DNA of 64,000 nucleotides from Bacteroidota bacterium (GTDB taxonomy: Bacteria; Bacteroidota; Bacteroidia; Chitinophagales; Chitinophagaceae). The notes under the pieces are model-generated. The model searched no databases, was not told where the DNA came from, and was given only the letters and a program-made list of their open reading frames with translations. The translations under genes and the position numbers were made by a program. The stretch covers positions 1 through 64,000 of the forward strand of contig JAEWKK010000028.1 in the NCBI GenBank assembly GCA_023386045.1, written 5' to 3'. Positions 1 through 7,698 of this stretch are shown in pieces (the first letter of the stretch is position 1; every line of letters begins with the position of its first letter).

Positions 1-124
1 AGATAATTTTTGCAACTTTACTACCACTATTGAACAGAATCAGAAAAATTATCCATTGCCAAAGAGTACAAAAACTAAATCAACAGGAGTTAAAAAAACG
101 GTCAACGTATTTTAGGCACTTACA

Positions 125-165
125 GGACTATGAACTATGAACCATGAACCATGAACCATGAACTA
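125..165. repeat. Short heptanucleotide tandem repeat (AACCATG unit)
   Basis: About five consecutive 7-nt units of the form AACCATG or AACTATG. The array stops 3 nt before the stop codon of the PAP2 gene. The unit is the reverse complement of the GTTCATG unit that forms the larger array at 42318-42486, so this is a dispersed repeat family. Seen directly; function unknown. Confidence 0.85.
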
Positions 166-168
166 CTC

Positions 169-1035
169 TCAAAACCTAAACACCATTGCTACACCTTTTT
201 CCTGGCCGAAGTATGGTACAAGACTTAACCTGTTTTCTTTTTCTTTCCTGGTTTTGTGAAAATGGGGAACAAGGATACCACTTAAGGGTCCGAGTGCGGT
301 ACCGATGAGAATATCGGTCATGAAATGCATTCCTCCTTTGTAACGTAAATAAGCTGTAGTAAGAGTAGCTGCTGATGCAGTGGTAAAGAGCAGCCATTTT
401 ATTTTAGATTCAGGATGATAATCAGACAGAACCTTGGCCATAAAAAAAGTAGAAGTTCCAACAAGTGCCACGTGTCCTGCAAAAAATGAATTCTTTCCTC
501 CGCCTCCTTTTCTTTTTTCTATAGGCACATCAGGATTGTAAGCATAGGGCCTGTACTTATCCTTGAAATAAACAGAGCCCGTATAAAGTAATCCGGTGAC
601 GGACATAGATTCCAGGAAGATCAAACCCACCTTTCCAGCGTCTTTACGGATTTCACGATCGGCTAATAACAAAAGTGGCAGGGGCATGGAACCATAAAAC
701 AAAAGATCACTGGTCCTGGCAGCATTTTGAGAATAATATTTTACACCGGAGCGATTAATGGGAGCAAGATCATTCTTATCCAGGGCAAGTATTTGTGCTG
801 TAGTAGAGGTATCCTTGCTATAGATCTTTGTAAATGCATAAATTGACCATCCTGTTCCGACTGCTGTTAGCGGAATATCCACCGCCGGCTTCAGTGTATA
901 AACTTCATCCGGATGAACCACCGGTTTAGGAACAATCTCAGGATGAAGTTCAAGGCTGTCAAGCCTCACACTATCTTGTTGCGAATAAGCAATTGCAAAA
1001 ATGAACAATGCCGGAATTAATAAAGCCTTTTTCAT
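169..1035 (-). CDS. PAP2-family (type 2 phosphatidic acid phosphatase) membrane protein
   Basis: 288 aa with an N-terminal signal peptide (MKKALLIPALFIFAIAYSQ). The three PAP2 catalytic motifs are present: K-x(n)-RP around residues 158-163 (KDKYRP), SFFAGH at 183-188 in place of the usual PSGH, and R231-x5-H237-x3-D241. Several hydrophobic segments surround them. The family removes phosphate from lipid phosphates such as phosphatidate or undecaprenyl diphosphate at the membrane; the substrate here cannot be read from sequence. The gene is alone on its strand, and a heptamer repeat array starts 3 nt after its stop. Confidence 0.88.
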   Translation of the reverse strand: MKKALLIPALFIFAIAYSQQDSVRLDSLELHPEIVPKPVVHPDEVYTLKPAVDIPLTAVGTGWSIYAFTKIYSKDTSTTAQILALDKNDLAPINRSGVKYYSQNAARTSDLLFYGSMPLPLLLLADREIRKDAGKVGLIFLESMSVTGLLYTGSVYFKDKYRPYAYNPDVPIEKRKGGGGKNSFFAGHVALVGTSTFFMAKVLSDYHPESKIKWLLFTTASAATLTTAYLRYKGGMHFMTDILIGTALGPLSGILVPHFHKTRKEKENRLSLVPYFGQEKGVAMVFRF

Positions 1036-1081
1036 ACGAATGCCTTTCCGGTCCTGGTTGCAAAGTTCATACCCTCAAAAG

Positions 1082-1104
1082 AAAAACCCCTGCAAATGCA
1101 GGGG
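1082..1104 (-). terminator. Rho-independent terminator of the RRM gene
   Basis: Perfect stem CCCCTGC/GCAGGGG (1087-1104) with a 4-nt loop. Read on the minus strand it is followed by a T run (1086-1082). It lies 29 nt past the RRM stop codon. Confidence 0.85.
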
Positions 1105-1132
1105 CTATTCATTCTCACAAAGGCAAATATGA

Positions 1133-1447
1133 TTAATACCTGTTCTTATTGTAACCGCCGCCGTTTCCACCACGGAAACCACCGCCATTACTACGAGGTT
1201 TTTCTTCTTTGGGCTTTGCTTCCATTACACGGATGGTTCTTCCTTCTACTACGCCATTGTCGAGTTCTGAGATCGCTTTTTGCGCAGACTCTGTATCAGG
1301 CATTTCCACAAAACCAAAGCCACGGCTTTTACCTGTGAATTTGTCTGTGATCACTTTGGCAGAAGTTACTTCGCCATACTCTGTAAAAAATTCTCTTAAG
1401 TCTTCATCCTGTACGTTGAAGCTTAAATTGGAAACATAAATGTTCAT
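1133..1447 (-). CDS. Small RNA-binding protein with a single RRM domain
   Basis: 104 aa. RNP2 (IYVSNL, residues 3-8) and RNP1 (RGFGFVEM, 42-49) are intact, followed by a basic glycine/asparagine-rich tail. This is the size and layout of the single-RRM proteins common in cyanobacteria and Bacteroidota, which bind single-stranded RNA and are often cold-responsive; no target is evident. It has its own terminator. The 229-nt region upstream holds no gene I can support. Confidence 0.93.
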   Translation of the reverse strand: MNIYVSNLSFNVQDEDLREFFTEYGEVTSAKVITDKFTGKSRGFGFVEMPDTESAQKAISELDNGVVEGRTIRVMEAKPKEEKPRSNGGGFRGGNGGGYNKNRY

Positions 1448-1676
1448 ACTTTCTCTTTATAAATTTTAAAAATCTGAGACGAGGCAAGAAAGTAAAGGGT
1501 CTAACTAACAGCAGAAAAAGTAGCAGATTAATTGTACACTTACCAAATGCGATGCTCAAAATAACGGTGCGAAGATAAGAGAATACATCAAAATAATAGT
1601 GCTGCAAGAACAAGTAATTGTTAAGGAAATAAAGATATTTTTCTCTTCCGTATCATTACTTTTTCCCTGCGAATTT

Positions 1677-2744
1677 TTACTTCTGTCCCATTTGCCTGAG
1701 GAAGCTCACATGCGATACAACAGCCTGCCTCATTTTTGGATATTCAATATAGGGAACACCGTACTCTTCACATGCCTGCTTGATGATCTTCCGGATCTTG
1801 TTATAATGTATATGAGAAATTTTGGGAAACAGATGATGCTCGATCTGGAAATTCAATCCTCCCACCAGCCAGCTTACAAACCTGTTTCTTGGGGCAAAAT
1901 TGGCTGTGGTCTTTAACTGGTGAATGGCCCACTCATCATCCAGCTTGCCTGTTTCTTCATGCGGAACAGGGAAATGCGTATGTTCTACCGTATGTGCCAG
2001 TTGAAAAACGATGCTAAGCACAAATCCTGCTACAAGAGTAAAGGTCAGGAAACCAATCAGCCAGGCAGTAAATCCAAGCATGTAAATAGGTAACCCCACA
2101 AAAAAGAAAACATAGAGCAGTTTGAAGCTCCAGAAAATAAAATGATCACCGAAGCTCATTTTTTTGAGAGGCATATCACCAATCTTTCTTTTGAAATATT
2201 TCTGGAAATCAAGAACGAAGATCCAGAGAATGTATAAGAGCGCATAGAGTACCCAGAAATAAATATGCTGGTAACGATGCATTTTCAACCTTGGCTGGGT
2301 GCTGCTCATTCGAAGCCATGGCTGTATATCAATATCGTCATCAACACCATCAATATTGGTATAAGCGTGATGAATCACATTATGCTTCACATTCCACATA
2401 AAAGAGCTTCCGCCCAGTACGTTCAGCGTAAAGGCAGCTGCCGTGTTCAGCCACTTATGCCTGCTAAAACTTCCGTGTGCCCCATCATGCATGATATTAA
2501 AGCCGATGGCAGCCACAACGATTCCCAGCAACACACATTCTATAATGGCCCATAATATGGGTGGGGTGAAAAACACAAGGTGAACATATAGAAAAAGGAA
2601 GCCTGAAATCAGGATGACAGCCTTGGTATAAAGCTGTGCGTTGCCATTCACGGATTTACCCGTAGTTTCGAAATATTCATTGATGCGGTTTTTCAATACT
2701 TTATGGAATGATTCCCTGGGTGCCGCAAACTTTGGTTTAGCCAT
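1677..2744 (-). CDS. Membrane fatty-acid desaturase (acyl-lipid / linoleoyl-CoA type)
   Basis: 355 aa integral membrane protein with the three histidine boxes of di-iron desaturases: HDGAH (86-90), HNVIHH (121-126) and QIEHH (300-304). The Q in the third box is typical of front-end (delta-5/delta-6-like) desaturases. No fused cytochrome b5 domain is present, so electrons probably come from a separate ferredoxin or cytochrome. It inserts a double bond into acyl chains at the cytoplasmic membrane. Regioselectivity is not predictable from sequence. A -7 box lies at 2780-2787. Confidence 0.93.
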   Translation of the reverse strand: MAKPKFAAPRESFHKVLKNRINEYFETTGKSVNGNAQLYTKAVILISGFLFLYVHLVFFTPPILWAIIECVLLGIVVAAIGFNIMHDGAHGSFSRHKWLNTAAAFTLNVLGGSSFMWNVKHNVIHHAYTNIDGVDDDIDIQPWLRMSSTQPRLKMHRYQHIYFWVLYALLYILWIFVLDFQKYFKRKIGDMPLKKMSFGDHFIFWSFKLLYVFFFVGLPIYMLGFTAWLIGFLTFTLVAGFVLSIVFQLAHTVEHTHFPVPHEETGKLDDEWAIHQLKTTANFAPRNRFVSWLVGGLNFQIEHHLFPKISHIHYNKIRKIIKQACEEYGVPYIEYPKMRQAVVSHVSFLRQMGQK

Positions 2745-2779
2745 TACTCTTATATCTATTAACTTTTGAATCCGAGTTG

Positions 2780-2787
2780 CAAAACTA
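2780..2787 (-). promoter_or_regulatory. Bacteroidota -7 box (TAGTTTTG) for the desaturase gene
   Basis: Matches TAnnTTTG exactly on the minus strand, 35 nt before the desaturase ATG. I see no clear -33 element. Confidence 0.55.
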
Positions 2788-2951
2788 AAGGAACAATAGT
2801 TCTGAACCTATTTAATCGTTTGAATTTAACAGCAACACAAATCGTGAACCAAAGAAAATGATTCAAACCAAAAAATTATATTTCAATCTTAGGATTTCAT
2901 TAAGCAAATAAAGCACGAGCCTTGCACGTTAACCACCCACAAACTGGACAT

Positions 2952-3218
2952 ATGAATTTCACCTTCGCAAGAAACATTCACTTCACCAAGCTTTTAAAAA
3001 CAGCTGACCGCCTGAGAGAATTTAATTTCAGACTTCTTCCCGGCAATTCAAATAACTTATTTCATGTAGATGTTCCGGATGACCGGGGTAACCGGATCAT
3101 GTTCAGGATGCAGAAGCAGGAGAATAATCACTGGAAGATCGTGGATCAGCCCCTCCCCAACTGGATCTCAGAGAATGAAAAAAAACTGAACGACCTGATT
3201 GAAGAAGAAGTTCAATAG
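2952..3218 (+). CDS. Small hypothetical protein (88 aa)
   Basis: I place the start at ATG 2952; the open frame extends upstream only to a TTG. The protein is charged, without signal peptide or membrane segment, and rich in N, R and E, ending in an acidic helix-like stretch. I do not recognise a family. It reads in the same direction as the next small gene (gap 51 nt) and may be co-transcribed with it. Confidence 0.65.
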   Translation: MNFTFARNIHFTKLLKTADRLREFNFRLLPGNSNNLFHVDVPDDRGNRIMFRMQKQENNHWKIVDQPLPNWISENEKKLNDLIEEEVQ

Positions 3219-3269
3219 CTCATCGCTTTAGTGGCACAATATTATTACCCCTGGTTCCAAACAAATGTT

Positions 3270-3473
3270 ATGAATGAACATAAATGGAATCAGACATCGC
3301 AACCTGATCAAATGGGTGGCAAGGGTCACGGAAGACAGGGAAACGACAAGGCGCCGGGCGAAGAAAATGCCAGGGACCTCGACAATGTAGTTGCCGATAC
3401 ACAACGTGGTAAAAATAAAGTTGACGGCGATCCTTCAAAAGAAAGCGACCAGCCTGCTGAGCAACGCTCCTGA
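3270..3473 (+). CDS. Small hydrophilic hypothetical protein (67 aa)
   Basis: Start at ATG 3270 (a GTG at 3231 is possible). The product is very hydrophilic, rich in G, D, K, Q and N, and predicted disordered, reminiscent in composition of small stress or hydrophilin-like proteins. No recognised domain. It is followed at once by a strong terminator overlapping its stop codon, which supports a real transcript end. Confidence 0.6.
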   Translation: MNEHKWNQTSQPDQMGGKGHGRQGNDKAPGEENARDLDNVVADTQRGKNKVDGDPSKESDQPAEQRS

Positions 3474-3495
3474 AGACCGTATGAACGGTCTTTTT
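3474..3495 (+). terminator. Rho-independent terminator
   Basis: Stem AGACCGT/ACGGTCT with loop ATGA, followed by a T run. It begins at the last base of the upstream stop codon and lies before the Nudix gene. Confidence 0.85.
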
Positions 3496-3533
3496 AATTT
3501 TGCAACTGTTCTCCATTCAATAATCAGCATTAT

Positions 3534-3995
3534 TTGAAAAAAAGTGCAGGCATATTGCTCTACCGCAAAAAAAATGAAGAAATAGAATTCTTCCTGGTAC
3601 ATCCGGGTGGTCCATTCTGGAAAAATAAAGATGCAGGTGCCTGGTCCATTCCCAAGGGAGAATTTGAAGATGAAGATCCGCTGCAGGCCGCCTGCCGTGA
3701 ATTTGAAGAAGAAACCGGAAGCAGGATCAATGGTAATTTCCTGAAACTGGAGCCCATTATTCAAAAAGGCGGTAAAATGGTTTTTGCATTTGCCGTGGAA
3801 GGAGAAATAGATGCCGCTGCCATCAGGTCAAATAGCTTTAACCAGGAATGGCCATATAAATCGGGTAAATGGCAAAGCTTTCCTGAGGTGGATAAGGCAG
3901 GATGGTTTGGAATAAACGAAACCAGGAACCTGATCAATAACGCACAACTCGACCTTGTGGATCAGTTACTGGATTTGTTGAAACTCAAAACCTGA
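3534..3995 (+). CDS. Nudix hydrolase
   Basis: 153 aa starting with TTG at 3534 (no better ATG nearby). The Nudix box spans residues about 42-62, with the catalytic REFEEETG core intact. The spacing of the leading glycine is one residue shorter than the textbook G-x5-E form. Nudix enzymes cleave nucleoside-diphosphate-linked substrates with Mg2+. The N-terminal SAGILLYRKK pattern resembles small NTP-pyrophosphohydrolase-type members; substrate unknown. Confidence 0.9.
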   Translation: MKKSAGILLYRKKNEEIEFFLVHPGGPFWKNKDAGAWSIPKGEFEDEDPLQAACREFEEETGSRINGNFLKLEPIIQKGGKMVFAFAVEGEIDAAAIRSNSFNQEWPYKSGKWQSFPEVDKAGWFGINETRNLINNAQLDLVDQLLDLLKLKT

Positions 3996-4105
3996 ATAAA
4001 AATCCGGGAGCATTCTTCTTCTGCAAATATTCTTAACGAAGTTTATCGAAAAAAAAGTTTGTGGTTCTGTAATCCAACTGCATATTTGTAACAAGGGAAA
4101 TTATT

Positions 4106-5008
4106 ATGAGAAACCAGCTAATTACTATAGTGGCCGCGGTCATCCTGGCCAGCTGCAACAACTCCTCGGGTACAACTTCACAACAAAAAAATAACCAGGA
4201 CAGCAACAAGGTAAATACAGTAAAAACTGATTCGCTTCAGGACAATCAAACGAACAACGGACCCATTGCAGATGCAGCTACAATTCTTGCCAGGAAACAG
4301 GTTCCGATTTTATGTTATCATCATATCCGCGATATACAAATGCCTTCAAGGGCACTGAATGGATATGAAGTAACAGTGGCAGAATTCAAGGCTCAAATGA
4401 AAGCCCTGGCTGATAGCGGCTACCAGACCATTCTTCCCGACCAGCTTTACGCCTATCTAACCAGGGGTGCAGCCCTGCCTCCCAAACCAGTCATGATCAC
4501 ATATGATGATACCGATGAAGAACAATTCAGCATCGCCAAACCCGAAATGGATAAATATGGTTTCAAGGGTGTATATTATATCATGACCATTTCCATTGGC
4601 CGCAAGAACTACATGACCAAGGAACAGATCAAGCAGCTTTCCGATGAAGGACATGTTATTGGTTCCCATACCTGGGATCATCACCGTGTAGATCGATTGA
4701 AAAATGAAAACGAGATCGAATACAGGGGAAAGAAAATAATTGTGAACGAGTGGGACTTCCAGTTAACCAATACAAAAAAGCAACTGGAAGAATTAACCGG
4801 AAAGCCTGTAGAGTACTTTGCCTATCCTTTTGGATTGTGGAGCAAGGAAGCCTTACCTGAAATTGAAAAAAGAGGCTATAAAATGGCGTTTATACTTTCC
4901 ACTGCCAGGGATTCTACCCAACCACTCTATACAGTAAGGAGGATGATTGTTTCTCCAACCTGGTCTGCCCAGGGAATGCTCAGGGTCATGAAGTCGACTT
5001 TTAAATAA
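4106..5008 (+). CDS. Polysaccharide deacetylase (NodB-type) lipoprotein
   Basis: 300 aa. An SPII signal with lipobox ILASC (Cys17) is followed by a low-complexity N/S/T/Q linker to about residue 60. The NodB domain has VPILCYHHI (66-74), the metal/base motif TYDDTDE (132-138), SHTWDHH (187-193) and a FAYPFG motif. The TYDDTD form with YHHI resembles PgaB/IcaB N-terminal deacetylases. Inferred role: removal of acetyl groups from a cell-envelope or exopolysaccharide glycan, anchored by lipid. A near-consensus -7 box (CATATTTG) lies at 4081-4088. Confidence 0.88.
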   Translation: MRNQLITIVAAVILASCNNSSGTTSQQKNNQDSNKVNTVKTDSLQDNQTNNGPIADAATILARKQVPILCYHHIRDIQMPSRALNGYEVTVAEFKAQMKALADSGYQTILPDQLYAYLTRGAALPPKPVMITYDDTDEEQFSIAKPEMDKYGFKGVYYIMTISIGRKNYMTKEQIKQLSDEGHVIGSHTWDHHRVDRLKNENEIEYRGKKIIVNEWDFQLTNTKKQLEELTGKPVEYFAYPFGLWSKEALPEIEKRGYKMAFILSTARDSTQPLYTVRRMIVSPTWSAQGMLRVMKSTFK

Positions 5009-5161
5009 ATCACCCTATTCTGTTGAAGCAATTCAACAGAATTCCACAAGTTCGCCCTGAAAAACCCTGTAAAATAGTTTTTTGAGAAAACCCCGATGAT
5101 TTTTGGGTGAAATGTTTTTGTTGGAACGGTCTTTGGATTTTTAAGAGTAAAATCTGAAGTT

Positions 5162-5308
5162 ATGTTTCCAATGTGGTTTTTTATAGTGTTGATTCTGGCG
5201 ATTGTTTACCTCTTGTACATTACAAGAACAACTGAAGATGATTTCATGATGATGAGCAGAAATCATTGGAAAAAGTTCCAACTCTGGATGCGGGGCGAGT
5301 CGAAATAA
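5162..5308 (+). CDS. Small single-pass membrane protein (48 aa)
   Basis: ATG 5162 to TAA 5306-5308. An N-terminal hydrophobic helix (residues about 4-20) is followed by an acidic patch (TEDD), a run of methionines and a basic, aromatic tail. There is no homologue I recognise. Support comes from the clean hydrophobic/charged layout and from the bidirectional terminator 49 nt downstream, which implies a transcript ending here. Confidence 0.5.
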   Translation: MFPMWFFIVLILAIVYLLYITRTTEDDFMMMSRNHWKKFQLWMRGESK

Positions 5309-5356
5309 TGAACCAGCTTTTCCTTAACGGGAATAACTGGTTTCCCTATATAAAAT

Positions 5357-5387
5357 AAAAAAGATGCATATTCTGCATCTTTTTTTT
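5357..5387. terminator. Bidirectional rho-independent terminator
   Basis: Stem AAGATGCA/TGCATCTT with a 5-nt loop, an A run on one side and a T run on the other. It serves the 48-aa gene (+) and the 68-aa gene (-), which converge here. Confidence 0.88.
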
Positions 5388-5409
5388 GTACCACAATTTA
5401 TATTGAAAA

Positions 5410-5616
5410 TCAATCGGCTCTTCTTCCGCCCCTTGTCAATGCTACCAGCAGCAGGATAAACACAGCGGCTCCAACGATCCATACCCAGGGAGAAGCATAC
5501 CAGGCATCACCTTTAGTGTTTACATCTACATTAATATTCTTTGATTCGCCTTCCTGGGCTAAAACCATCATAGTGCTGAACAAGGCAGCAACAAATGTCA
5601 AAAGTGCTTTTTTCAT
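5410..5616 (-). CDS. Small membrane protein with signal peptide and C-terminal TM helix
   Basis: 68 aa from the MKKALLTF start at 5616; nine extra upstream codons are possible. The signal peptide ends near VLAQ, a short polar segment (DVNTKGD) follows, then one TM helix (WVWIVGAAVFILLLVAL) and a basic RGGRR tail. Function unknown. It sits between the YggS gene and the bidirectional terminator. Confidence 0.7.
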   Translation of the reverse strand: MKKALLTFVAALFSTMMVLAQEGESKNINVDVNTKGDAWYASPWVWIVGAAVFILLLVALTRGGRRAD

Positions 5617-5662
5617 GACTGTTATTTTACTGTGATGATTCAAAAAAACATGCCAGCGTCAT

Positions 5663-6334
5663 CTATGGCCTTTGTCTTTCCCCAAAAAGCAGGCTCCCCA
5701 CTCTTACCATTGTACTGCCTTCTTCCAGTGCAATTCGGTAATCTCCACTCATTCCCATCGAAAGCGTATCAAAATTTGAATTGGGAATTTCCCTTCCGGA
5801 ATACTTTTTAAAAAGACTATGCAAGTGATGGAACTCATTTCTTACCTGCTCTGTATTTGAGGTAAATGAAGCCATACCCATCATACCACGGATACATACA
5901 TGTTCCATCATAATGGCTTCGTGTTCAAACAGATCGTTCAGTTCCTTTTCATCCAGTCCAAATTTGGATTCTTCCTTAGCAATATATACCTGCAGCAAAA
6001 CATCCACTCTTCGCCCTGCCTTCCCCGCCTGCTTGTTGATCTCTCTTAGTAATTTAATACTATCCACACCCTGAATCAGATGAATGAAAGGTATCAGCAA
6101 CTTCACCTTATTGGTTTGTAAATGACCAATAAAATGCCAGCGGATATCATTGGGCAGCAAGGACTGTTTTTCCACCAGCTCCTGGACATAATTTTCACCA
6201 AAATCCCTTTGCCCCAATTCATACATTGCCATGATATCCTCAACAGGCTTTGTTTTGGAAACAGCCACAAGAACAGCTTTTGCAGATTTCAACTCCTCTG
6301 AAATGGAAAAATAATTTTCCTGATTTACTGGCAT
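5663..6334 (-). CDS. YggS/PLPBP-family pyridoxal-phosphate homeostasis protein
   Basis: 223 aa, normal family length. The PLP lysine is K27 in the VAVSKTKP motif, and the conserved FGENYVQE, WHFIGHLQTNK and LSMGMSGD motifs are all present. This fold-type III, single-domain protein binds PLP without known catalysis and buffers vitamin B6 and amino-acid/keto-acid balance. A -7 box ends only 4 nt before the ATG, so the mRNA may be leaderless. Confidence 0.95.
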   Translation of the reverse strand: MPVNQENYFSISEELKSAKAVLVAVSKTKPVEDIMAMYELGQRDFGENYVQELVEKQSLLPNDIRWHFIGHLQTNKVKLLIPFIHLIQGVDSIKLLREINKQAGKAGRRVDVLLQVYIAKEESKFGLDEKELNDLFEHEAIMMEHVCIRGMMGMASFTSNTEQVRNEFHHLHSLFKKYSGREIPNSNFDTLSMGMSGDYRIALEEGSTMVRVGSLLFGERQRP

Positions 6335-6338
6335 AGAC

Positions 6339-6346
6339 CAAAATTA
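6339..6346 (-). promoter_or_regulatory. -7 box (TAATTTTG) immediately before the YggS start
   Basis: Exact TAnnTTTG match on the minus strand, with only GTCT between it and the ATG. Its first T is shared with the T run of the upstream terminator (6346-6369). Confidence 0.55.
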
Positions 6347-6369
6347 AAAAATCCTGCACAGCAGGATTT
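6346..6369 (-). terminator. Terminator of the acyl-CoA dehydrogenase gene
   Basis: 9-bp stem AAATCCTGC/GCAGGATTT (6349-6369) with a 3-nt loop. On the minus strand it is followed by six T. It lies 27 nt beyond the dehydrogenase stop. Confidence 0.85.
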
Positions 6370-6396
6370 AATGATATCAATAATAGAAAGATTAGC

Positions 6397-7551
6397 TTAT
6401 TTAAGTATCGACCTGCTGATCACGATGCGCTGAACCTCGCTGGTACCTTCATAGATCTGTGTGATCTTGGCATCCCGCATTAAACGCTCAACATGATATT
6501 CTTTTACATAACCATAACCACCATGTATCTGGACGGCTTCAACGGTTGTCCACATAGCAGTTTCAGACGAAAATACCTTGGCCATGGAAGAACTGAGGGT
6601 GTAATCTCTTTTCTGATCCTTATCAAATGCTGCCTTCATACAAAGCAATCGCGCTGCTTCAATACGTGTAGCCATGTCGGCCAGTTTGAAGGCAATAGCC
6701 TGGTGGTTGGAAATCTCCGTACCAAAAGCTTTTCTTTCTTTAGAATATTTCAATGAGAGTTCAAAGGCACCACTGGCAATACCAAGCGCCTGTGCGGCAA
6801 TTCCAATACGGCCACCGGCCAGGGTTTTCATGGCGAATTTGAATCCAAATCCATCCTCACCGATCCTGTTTTCCTTTGGAACTTTTACATCATTGAACAA
6901 AATAGTATGTGTATCACTGGCACGGATACCCAGTTTATTTTCCTTGGCTGCAACTACAACACCAGGCCAGTTTTTTTCAACAATAAATACATTGATTCCT
7001 TTGGAACCTTTTGCAATATCTGTTTGTGCAATTACAAGGTAAACAGAAGCACTGCCTCCGTTAGTGATCCAGTTCTTTGTACCATTCAAAAGGTAATGAT
7101 CACCCTTATCTTCAGCAGTTGTTCTTTGCGAGGTAGCATCACTTCCTGCCTCTGGCTCACTAAGTAAAAATGCACCAGTATACAGTTCACCATCTTTTTT
7201 CCCCTGTGCCAATGGCGTCAGGTATTTCTGCTTTTGTTCTTCTGTACCAAATGATTCAAGTCCGTAACAAACCAAACTGTTATTCACGCTCATGCAAACA
7301 CTAACAGATGCGTCAACCTTGCTGATTTCTTCCATCGCCAGGACATAACTTACTGTGTCAAGGCCGGCACCACCGTAATCAGGACTAACCATCATACCTA
7401 AAAATCCAAGATCAGCGAGCTTCATGATCTGCTCACGAGGAAACTGCATTTTTTCATCTCTTTCAATCACACCAGGCAAACATTCATTCTGGGCAAAATC
7501 CCTTGCTGCCTGTCGAATCATTAAGTGCTCTTCACTTAGTTGAAAGTTCAT
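6397..7551 (-). CDS. Acyl-CoA dehydrogenase (short/branched-chain type)
   Basis: 384 aa with the three-part ACAD layout. FAD/substrate motifs include GAFLLSEPEAGSD and NGTKNWITNGG. The catalytic base is Glu368 in IYEGTSEVQR, the position used by short- and medium-chain enzymes. The best match by eye is to butyryl-CoA-dehydrogenase-like proteins of Bacteroidota. It oxidises acyl-CoA to the 2-enoyl-CoA and passes electrons to ETF in the cytoplasm. It is monocistronic, with its own promoter and terminator. Confidence 0.95.
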   Translation of the reverse strand: MNFQLSEEHLMIRQAARDFAQNECLPGVIERDEKMQFPREQIMKLADLGFLGMMVSPDYGGAGLDTVSYVLAMEEISKVDASVSVCMSVNNSLVCYGLESFGTEEQKQKYLTPLAQGKKDGELYTGAFLLSEPEAGSDATSQRTTAEDKGDHYLLNGTKNWITNGGSASVYLVIAQTDIAKGSKGINVFIVEKNWPGVVVAAKENKLGIRASDTHTILFNDVKVPKENRIGEDGFGFKFAMKTLAGGRIGIAAQALGIASGAFELSLKYSKERKAFGTEISNHQAIAFKLADMATRIEAARLLCMKAAFDKDQKRDYTLSSSMAKVFSSETAMWTTVEAVQIHGGYGYVKEYHVERLMRDAKITQIYEGTSEVQRIVISRSILK

Positions 7552-7568
7552 GTGTCAAATTTGTGCCG

Positions 7569-7576
7569 CAAATATA
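7569..7576 (-). promoter_or_regulatory. -7 box (TATATTTG) for the acyl-CoA dehydrogenase
   Basis: Exact TAnnTTTG on the minus strand, 17 nt before the ATG. Confidence 0.55.
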
Positions 7577-7698
7577 GCTGTTGATTATCTTTAAATCTTT
7601 TAAACCCTGAAAAATAGCCGGTTTCCACTTCATTAAGGAATCGGACCTGATAAAAATCATGAAAGGCTGGCGATTATTTGCTTTATAAAACCCAAAAA

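Noticed and set aside
1096..1439. Plus-strand ORFs across the RRM gene
   Set aside because: Antisense to a clearly conserved RRM protein; shadows of its codon bias.
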